Shown here: piece by piece, positions 59,304 through 64,000 of the stretch | Numbering within the stretch: the first letter of the stretch is position 1 | How the letters are laid out: each line of letters opens with the position of its first letter | Origin: Avimicrobium caecorum | GTDB lineage: Bacteria > Bacillota > Clostridia > Oscillospirales > Ruminococcaceae | DNA length: 64,000 nt | Direction of reading: 5' to 3' | NCBI GenBank assembly: GCA_904394705.1 | Contig: CAJFNJ010000021.1 | Span: forward strand, 1-64,000 | Notes under the pieces: model-generated | Told to the model about the DNA's origin: nothing | The model's input: the letters and a program-made list of their open reading frames with translations, nothing else | The model's database searches: none | Program-made: the position numbers and the translations under genes

Positions 59304-60845
59304 ATGAAAAAAACGGGAATTTTGCTGGCAGTGCTGGCAGCTGCCATTTTGCTGAAAACCCAGGTCTGGGACCGTCTGACCCGGCCCAGCGCCGCAGAGA
59401 ATAACCTGGACCGGGCCTATTCCATTACCGAGATCCAGTCTGCCGCCGATGATCTGTACAGCGGGTTCGGATTGCTTCCAGAGGACTTTGACTGGGAGGC
59501 AGCCTGTCGGGAGTCCTATTACCAGGCAGCCGAGGCAGGGTCGGAGTATGATTATTACCTGGAGCTCTGCCGGCTGACCGCCCAGCTCCAGGACGGACAT
59601 ACCACGGTGATTCCGCCCAAAGGAAGCGACCTGCTGGGCAATCTGCCGCTGGCGCTCTGCCATATCGAAGGGGAGTACTATGTCCGGGAGACGCTGGATG
59701 CTGAAGAACTGCCGCTGCTGAGCCGGCTCACCAAGGTGAATGGCAGCGATGTCCATGCCTATTTCCAGGGACATGTTGCGCCCTATGTGGGCGTGCAGAC
59801 ACCGGATACCCGGGAGGAGCGCTGGGCGAACTTCCTCTGTACCCAGGGCGAGCGGGGGAGTGAAGTGACACTGGAGTTTGAGCTGCCGGACGGCACAGAA
59901 AAAGAGCTCACCTATACCTACAAGGAGCTGGGGCTGTTTGACATGGGAGGCCATGAATCCCAGCCGGTGTTCCAGTGCGGGGAGGAGCAGCTCTATGATT
60001 CGGACGCCTTCGGGCTTTACCGGCTGGAAAGCGGCACGCCCACAGAGGAGAGCATTCTGGTAGTGCAGGTAAAGACACTGACCGCAGACCCGACCGCCTT
60101 CTGGGAGGAATATGAGCAGGAGATCCTGCCCCGGCTGTCTGGGGTGAAGGGGTGCATTCTCGATTTCCGCACAAGCGGAGGCGGGAACTCTCTCAACGGC
60201 ATGACTGTGCTGGCACCCTTTGTGCCGGACGAAACCATCCGGACCGCCGGAGGGGGCAGTTCGCTTTACCAGATGCAGGATTCCCGCCTGATGACGCTGG
60301 CCTGGTTCCAGTCCATGGATTCCGATACCCTGTACCGGCTGGGGCTTGACGGGCAGACCCTCCAGAATATGCGGGAGCTCTATTCGGATGAGGTGTTTGA
60401 TACCGGCAGCCAGATGCTGGAGGGACGGTACTGTGTAGAAGAGAGCGCCTTTTCCGCTCTGCTTGAGCTGGATGAGGGGGACTACCCCTTCCAGGGGCTT
60501 CCCAAGTGCAGTGCGCCGGTGACGGTGTTGTTTTCGCACTTCAGCGGTTCGGCAGTGGATACCACAGCTGACTATGCCAATGCCTGGGGTCTGACAACCA
60601 TCGGCACCCATACGGCCGGCGCTACGGGGAATCTCATGGTGGTGCCGCTCTGCACCGGGTATGCTGTCACTTTTTCCGGCTCACGGCAGATCGCCAGTGA
60701 TGGCACCGACATCCAGAACAACGGGGTACAGCCCAGAATCGAAGTGCCGGTTTCGCTGGAGGCATTCCGGACAGGACGGGATGCCTGTCTGGAGCGTGCG
60801 GCAGAGGAGCTGGAGAAGATGGCCTCCGGAGCCTTGGCAGAATAA
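59304..60845 (+). CDS. S41-like peptidase, membrane-anchored or secreted
   Basis: 513 aa from the ATG at 59304 (GGGAGGG upstream). The N-terminal hydrophobic segment (GILLAVLAAAILLKTQVW) is a signal anchor. The pre-domain has LTAQLQDGHTTVIPPKG, an S41-like DGHT motif. The protease core has GVKGCILDFRTSGGGNSLNGMTVLAPFV and VLFSHFSGSAVDTTADYANAWGLTTIGTHTAGATGN, where a serine in SGSAVD stands in the catalytic place. No PDZ domain is evident, as in the eukaryotic/tricorn-related S41 forms. The function outside the cell is unknown. Confidence 0.85.
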   Translation: MKKTGILLAVLAAAILLKTQVWDRLTRPSAAENNLDRAYSITEIQSAADDLYSGFGLLPEDFDWEAACRESYYQAAEAGSEYDYYLELCRLTAQLQDGHTTVIPPKGSDLLGNLPLALCHIEGEYYVRETLDAEELPLLSRLTKVNGSDVHAYFQGHVAPYVGVQTPDTREERWANFLCTQGERGSEVTLEFELPDGTEKELTYTYKELGLFDMGGHESQPVFQCGEEQLYDSDAFGLYRLESGTPTEESILVVQVKTLTADPTAFWEEYEQEILPRLSGVKGCILDFRTSGGGNSLNGMTVLAPFVPDETIRTAGGGSSLYQMQDSRLMTLAWFQSMDSDTLYRLGLDGQTLQNMRELYSDEVFDTGSQMLEGRYCVEESAFSALLELDEGDYPFQGLPKCSAPVTVLFSHFSGSAVDTTADYANAWGLTTIGTHTAGATGNLMVVPLCTGYAVTFSGSRQIASDGTDIQNNGVQPRIEVPVSLEAFRTGRDACLERAAEELEKMASGALAE

Positions 60846-60846
60846 C

Positions 60847-60892
60847 AAAACAGCCGTCCGCCTGCAAGTGCAGCAGCGGACGGCTTGTTTTA
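60847..60892. terminator. Bidirectional terminator
   Basis: AAAACAGCCGTCCGC / GCGGACGGCTTGTTTT stem between convergent genes. Confidence 0.87.
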
Positions 60893-60901
60893 TAAGGTCA
60901 G

Positions 60902-61768
60902 TTACTTTTCATCGAAGTAGTGGATCACAGCCTGGGTGCCCAGATCACCTTCGCCTCGGCGATCCAGTTCCCGGTACATCTCCAGCACTTCTTCCAGTAC
61001 CGGCATGGTCAGACCGGCGGCCTTGGCTTCTTCGTCGGCAATGGCCATATCCTTGATGAAATGCTTGATAAAGAAGCCCGGTGCCATATCACCGGCAACC
61101 ATCTTGGGGGCGTTGTTGGTCATCTGCCAGCTGCCGGCAGCGCCCTTGCTGATGCTTGCCAGCATGGTTTCCACATCCAGACCGGTCCGGCGGGCATAGG
61201 CGATGGCTTCACTCACACTGGCAACAGCGCCAGCCAGGGCGATCTGGTTTGCCATCTTGGTGTGCTGACCCTTGCCTGCGCCGCCCTCATAGATGATGTT
61301 GGTGCCCATGGCAGCGAATACATCCTGGCAGGCGTCAAAGGCTTCCCGGTCACCGCCCACCATGATGGAGAGGGTACCGGCCTTAGCGCCGCTGTCGCCG
61401 CCGGACACCGGGGCATCCAGAGCGGAAATGCCCCGGGGCTTGGCCTCCGCATAGATGCGCTCGGAGAGCTTGGGGCTGGTGGTGGTCATATCGATGAGCA
61501 CTGCACCGGGCTTGGCATTGGCAATGATGCCGTTTTCCCCGAAGTAGACTTCCTCCACATCCTTGGGATAGCCCACGATGGTGATGATGACATCCTTGTC
61601 CTGGACGCAGGTTTTCACATCATCGCACCAGACTGCACCCTCTTCGATCACATCCAGAACCTTGGATTTGGTCCGGGTATAAATGGAAACGGGAAAGCCT
61701 TTTTTCATCAGGTTGCGCACCATGGGCTTGCCCATAACGCCGACGCCGATAAATCCGATTGTTTTCAT
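60902..61768 (-). CDS. Beta-hydroxyacid dehydrogenase (3-hydroxyisobutyrate / tartronate-semialdehyde reductase family)
   Basis: 288 aa. The Rossmann start is MKTIGFIGVGVMGKPMVRNLMKKG with TRTKSK nearby. The substrate loop is LDAPVSGGDSGAKAGTLSIMVGG, and the catalytic Lys is in GKGQHTKMANQIALAG. The C-terminal helical domain follows. Members oxidise or reduce 3-hydroxyisobutyrate, tartronate semialdehyde or 4-hydroxybutyrate-like acids with NAD(P). No pathway neighbours show which. It is monocistronic. Frame upstream of 61768 is not coding. Confidence 0.92.
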   Translation of the reverse strand: MKTIGFIGVGVMGKPMVRNLMKKGFPVSIYTRTKSKVLDVIEEGAVWCDDVKTCVQDKDVIITIVGYPKDVEEVYFGENGIIANAKPGAVLIDMTTTSPKLSERIYAEAKPRGISALDAPVSGGDSGAKAGTLSIMVGGDREAFDACQDVFAAMGTNIIYEGGAGKGQHTKMANQIALAGAVASVSEAIAYARRTGLDVETMLASISKGAAGSWQMTNNAPKMVAGDMAPGFFIKHFIKDMAIADEEAKAAGLTMPVLEEVLEMYRELDRRGEGDLGTQAVIHYFDEK

Positions 61769-61881
61769 AAATATCGCCTCTTTCCTGCAAAGTTCCGCAG
61801 ATCCGCTGCGGTTTCTTGCTTTCATTATATCGGAAGCAGGTGGAAATTACCAGAGCGGAACAGGATTTTTCCGGGATATAT

Positions 61882-61912
61882 AAAAAACTCCTGTCCGGGG
61901 AAGGGACAGGAG
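61882..61912 (-). terminator. Terminator of the TSCPD gene
   Basis: CTCCTGTCC / GGACAGGAG perfect stem; the minus strand continues TTTTTTAT. Confidence 0.87.
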
Positions 61913-61930
61913 CCGTTCAAAGCAAAGGAT

Positions 61931-62191
61931 TTACTTGGCAGCAGCAGCCAGGGCCTCCTCCAGCGCATAGGAGAGCTGGTCGGGGCAGGAAGTGGACTTG
62001 AAGCCGCAGCGGGTACCGCGGAACCGCTCGATGACATCCTCAGCCTTCATGCCGATCACGATCCGGGAGATACCCAGCAGGTTGCCGGGGCAGCCGCCCT
62101 TGATGACACAGCTCTGAATGATGCCGTTTTCATCTACATCCACAGTCATTTCACGGGAGCATACGCCCTTGGTCTTGTAAACATATACCAT
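61931..62191 (-). CDS. TIGR03905-type TSCPD domain protein
   Basis: 86 aa from the ATG at 62191 (AAAGGAGG upstream). It shows KTKGVCSREMTVDVDENGIIQSCVIKGGCPGNLLGI, RGTRCGFKSTSCPDQLSYALEEAL: the STSCPD core after which the family is named. A related domain ends some ribonucleotide reductases, but stand-alone members have no proven function. Four conserved cysteines may bind zinc. Confidence 0.92.
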   Translation of the reverse strand: MVYVYKTKGVCSREMTVDVDENGIIQSCVIKGGCPGNLLGISRIVIGMKAEDVIERFRGTRCGFKSTSCPDQLSYALEEALAAAAK

Positions 62192-62268
62192 AAAAAGTTC
62201 CTCCTTTGGATTACCAGTGACAGCTGTATTCCCCTGAAAGAACACAGCTAAGATTTGTGACGAAGATT

Positions 62269-62297
62269 ATTATAGTATACTTCCGGAAATTTTTCAA
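62269..62297 (-). promoter_or_regulatory. Promoter of the TSCPD gene
   Basis: On the minus strand TTGAAA (62292-62297) and TATAAT (62269-62274), 17-bp spacer. Confidence 0.72.
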
Positions 62298-62318
62298 TAT
62301 AGAGAAGTTTGAATATAC

Positions 62319-62351
62319 CCGGAACTGTGACTGAGTCACCAACTGTTCCGG
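62319..62351. repeat. Nested inverted repeat between divergent promoters
   Basis: Outer arms CCGGAAC / GTTCCGG enclose an inner GTGAC-TGA-GTCAC palindrome. It lies between the divergent TSCPD and DnaD promoters and has no T-run, so an operator is more likely than a terminator. Confidence 0.5.
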
Positions 62352-62365
62352 ACACCGTTCTGCAA

Positions 62366-62394
62366 TTTACTAACCCGTCAGAATGTGCTATAAT
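62366..62394 (+). promoter_or_regulatory. Promoter of the dnaD-dnaI operon
   Basis: TTTACT (62366-62371) and TATAAT (62389-62394), 17-bp spacer. A leader hairpin CCGGCTG/CAGCCGG (62430-62456) follows before a T-run near 62470. Confidence 0.7.
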
Positions 62395-62530
62395 ATCCCT
62401 GCCTGATAAAAGAGAGTAAAAAGGGCCCGCCGGCTGGTTTGTGCGTGAACAGCCGGAAAACAGGCCACTTTTTAAGTGTAAAGGAAACTGACTTTACATA
62501 GTGTTTGTGCCGGAAAGGAACGGTTGGATC

Positions 62531-63514
62531 TTGAAATACAGCGTCAATTTTGAAAATATGGGGGCGGCGTTTGCGGTGCCGGCAGCCGTTGTGGATCAGC
62601 ATCTGCGGCTCTGCGGGGTGCTCCAGCTCAAGGTGCTGCTCCTCTTGCTGCGCCAGGGCCGGGCTATGTCCGACCAGGAGATCGCGGTCTTTCTGCGGCA
62701 GGACCCGGCGGACATCCGGGATGCGGCGCTCTACTGGGAGAACTGCGGCCTGCTCCGGTCCGAGGGGGACGGGGAACATGCCGCTGCCCCCAATCCGGAA
62801 CCGGCGGCAGTGGTTGCTGCCCCAGCCCGGGAAATGGCCCGGGAGGAGCCCCGCCGTACTGTGATCGCGGCGGATTCCCGCCGGTTCACCCGGGCGGAGT
62901 GCGCGGAACTGGCTGCCCGGGACAATACACTGATGAGCCTGCTGCACAAGGCGCAGGAGATCATCGGCAGCACGCTTACCTCCATGGATATGCAGTGCCT
63001 GACGGCGCTCTATGCCTATTATGGGCTGTCGCCGGAGTTTATCCTCACGGTGATGGGCTACTGCAAATCCATCGATAAACTAAGCATGCGCTATGTGGAG
63101 AAAACCGCCGCCAGCTGGCAGGAAAAGGGAATCGACACAGTTCCGGAGGCAGAGCGGTACATTGACTATCTCAGCCGGAGGCACTCCAATGAGGGACAGG
63201 TCCGGGCGGCATTCGGCATCAACGACCGCAGCCTGACCACCCGGGAAAAGGAGATGATTGCCTCCTGGTACGGGGAGCTGGGCTATGGGATCGATGTGAT
63301 CCGGCTGGCCTATGAGCGTGCCGTGGAGAACACCGGAAAGCTCAGTTTTGCCTATATCAATAAAGTGCTTCAGAACTGGCACCGGGAGGGAGTGCGGACT
63401 GCGGCAGACGCAGCCAATGCGTCGGCCCGCCGTGCGCCGGTGCAGGGAGGCGAAACCTCTTACAACATCCAGGAGATTGAAGACCGGGTGCTTGCAGATT
63501 TTATGAACCGGTGA
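62531..63514 (+). CDS. DnaD-domain primosome protein
   Basis: About 327 aa. The TTG at 62531 has AAGGAA 10 bp upstream; a GTG at 62501 is the alternative. The N-terminal winged helix (FAVPAAVVDQHLRLCGVLQLKVLLLLLRQG) is joined by an alanine/proline-rich linker to two DnaB_2/DnaD-like helical domains. These are LHKAQEIIGSTLTSMDMQCLTALYAYYGLSPEFILTVMGYC and SLTTREKEMIASWYGELGYGIDVIRLAYERAVENTGKLSFAYINKVLQNWH. It remodels DNA during helicase loading. The DnaI-like gene follows 14 bp later. Confidence 0.92.
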   Translation: MKYSVNFENMGAAFAVPAAVVDQHLRLCGVLQLKVLLLLLRQGRAMSDQEIAVFLRQDPADIRDAALYWENCGLLRSEGDGEHAAAPNPEPAAVVAAPAREMAREEPRRTVIAADSRRFTRAECAELAARDNTLMSLLHKAQEIIGSTLTSMDMQCLTALYAYYGLSPEFILTVMGYCKSIDKLSMRYVEKTAASWQEKGIDTVPEAERYIDYLSRRHSNEGQVRAAFGINDRSLTTREKEMIASWYGELGYGIDVIRLAYERAVENTGKLSFAYINKVLQNWHREGVRTAADAANASARRAPVQGGETSYNIQEIEDRVLADFMNR

Positions 63515-63528
63515 GGAGGAGATGACCC

Positions 63529-64000
63529 ATGGCATATCCCAAGGAGATAATGGACAAGGCGTTTGAAACCCTTGCAGAACGACGCAGCCAGGCCCGGAAC
63601 GACTATCAGTACCGGCTGCAGGTGATCCGAGAGAAGGCTCCGGCAGTGGAGGAACTGCGCCGGGAGCTGACCGGCACCAGTGCCGCCATCGCCCGGACTG
63701 TGCTGTCCGGGGTGGATGTGGAGCAGAAGCTGGCCCGTCTGCGGGACACCAATCTATATATGCAGCAGCACAAACGGGAACTGCTCCGGGAGGCCGGCCT
63801 GCCGGAGGATTATGACGAGATGCACTTCACTTGTGAAGACTGCAAGGATACCGGCTATACAGACGGGAAGATGTGCCACTGCCTGAAGGATCTTCTGGCA
63901 GGGCTGATGCTGGAGCGGCTCTCCCATACTGCCAATACCGATAACATCTCCTTTGCGAGTTTCTCGCTGGATTACTATCCTGCGGAGCCGCTGCCCGGAT
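63529..64000 (+). CDS. DnaI/DnaC-like helicase loader, 5' part only
   Basis: 157 codons are visible and the gene runs off the window. AGGAGGAG precedes the ATG at 63529. The N-terminus is helical and charged (MAYPKEIMDKAFETLAERR). It continues with a helicase-binding domain and a zinc-finger-like segment CEDCKDTGYTDGKMCHCLKDLL, as in DnaI-like proteins of Clostridia. The AAA+ domain should follow beyond the edge. Its place after a DnaD gene supports a replicative-helicase loading operon. Confidence 0.88.
   Translation, partial: MAYPKEIMDKAFETLAERRSQARNDYQYRLQVIREKAPAVEELRRELTGTSAAIARTVLSGVDVEQKLARLRDTNLYMQQHKRELLREAGLPEDYDEMHFTCEDCKDTGYTDGKMCHCLKDLLAGLMLERLSHTANTDNISFASFSLDYYPAEPLPG

Noticed and set aside
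62319..62351. Terminator between the TSCPD and dnaD genes
   Set aside because: The genes diverge here and the hairpin has no T-run on either strand.
1..64000. CRISPR arrays, insertion sequences, prophage genes or attachment sites
   Set aside because: No regularly spaced repeats, transposase, integrase or phage structural genes were seen. The AT-rich patch at 48.3-48.8 kb has no terminal repeats.

Overview
The window is chromosomal DNA from a GC-rich, endospore-forming Gram-positive anaerobe of the class Clostridia, most likely an Oscillospiraceae/Ruminococcaceae-type gut bacterium. The reasons are: the block yqfC-yqfD-phoH-ybeY-era-(yqzL-like)-recO in Firmicutes order; sporulation genes (ylbJ, yqfC, yqfD, ylmC/ymxH-like, sigG); strong Shine-Dalgarno sequences with many TTG starts; and clostridial small families such as the CD1871A-type CXXC peptide, TSCPD protein, DUF3795 and DUF6440. 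The genus cannot be named from sequence alone. I see no phage, insertion sequence, CRISPR array or rRNA.

Layout. 1-7.1 kb: tRNA-Thr(CGU), yebC, a PC4/YdbC-like gene, nth, an HxlR regulator divergent from a flavin reductase, a DRE-TIM (citramalate-synthase-like) protein that has lost its catalytic residues, and recQ. 7.1-18.8 kb: a lipoprotein amidase with a GHL10-like domain, ylbJ, then yqfCD, phoH, ybeY, era, recO and mutS2. 18.8-30.9 kb: a MATE pump, a thymidine kinase with an odd P-loop, a GNAT and an HTH gene, a MarR regulator with a heterodimeric ABC exporter, a secreted protein, pncB, a CXXC micropeptide with a polyferredoxin, a glutaredoxin-like gene divergent from a LysR gene, and ylmC. 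31-40 kb: DUF6440 and DUF3795 genes, rpsB-tsf, pepD, and an MBOAT / DHHW / TRAP-like-lipoprotein operon that looks like surface glycan acylation. 40-49.4 kb: a PatB/MalY-type lyase, a LysR regulator, mnmL-mnmM (ytqAB), a GntR/YtrA regulator with an ABC transporter, an unexplained GC-rich intergenic block, and a decayed permease/LysR pair around an AT-rich patch. 49.4-64 kb: uvrC, rsmD, coaD, a coiled-coil gene, a three-subunit molybdenum hydroxylase behind a structured leader, sigG, a split ThrE exporter, an S41-like protease, a beta-hydroxyacid dehydrogenase, a TSCPD protein, and a DnaD-like / DnaI-like pair cut by the window edge.

How the parts fit. Most of the window is core housekeeping: translation and tRNA modification, DNA repair, primosome loading, and NAD and CoA synthesis. 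It carries sporulation genes and several self-contained regulator-plus-transporter cassettes, whose operators can often be seen as palindromes over the promoter. The most unusual items are the catalytically stripped CimA-like protein (3.5-5.1 kb), the P-loop-altered thymidine kinase, the chimeric frameshifted LysR with a beheaded permease (47.2-49.3 kb), the structured leader before the molybdenum hydroxylase, the MBOAT-DHHW-TRAP cassette, and the GC-rich block at 46.8-47.1 kb.
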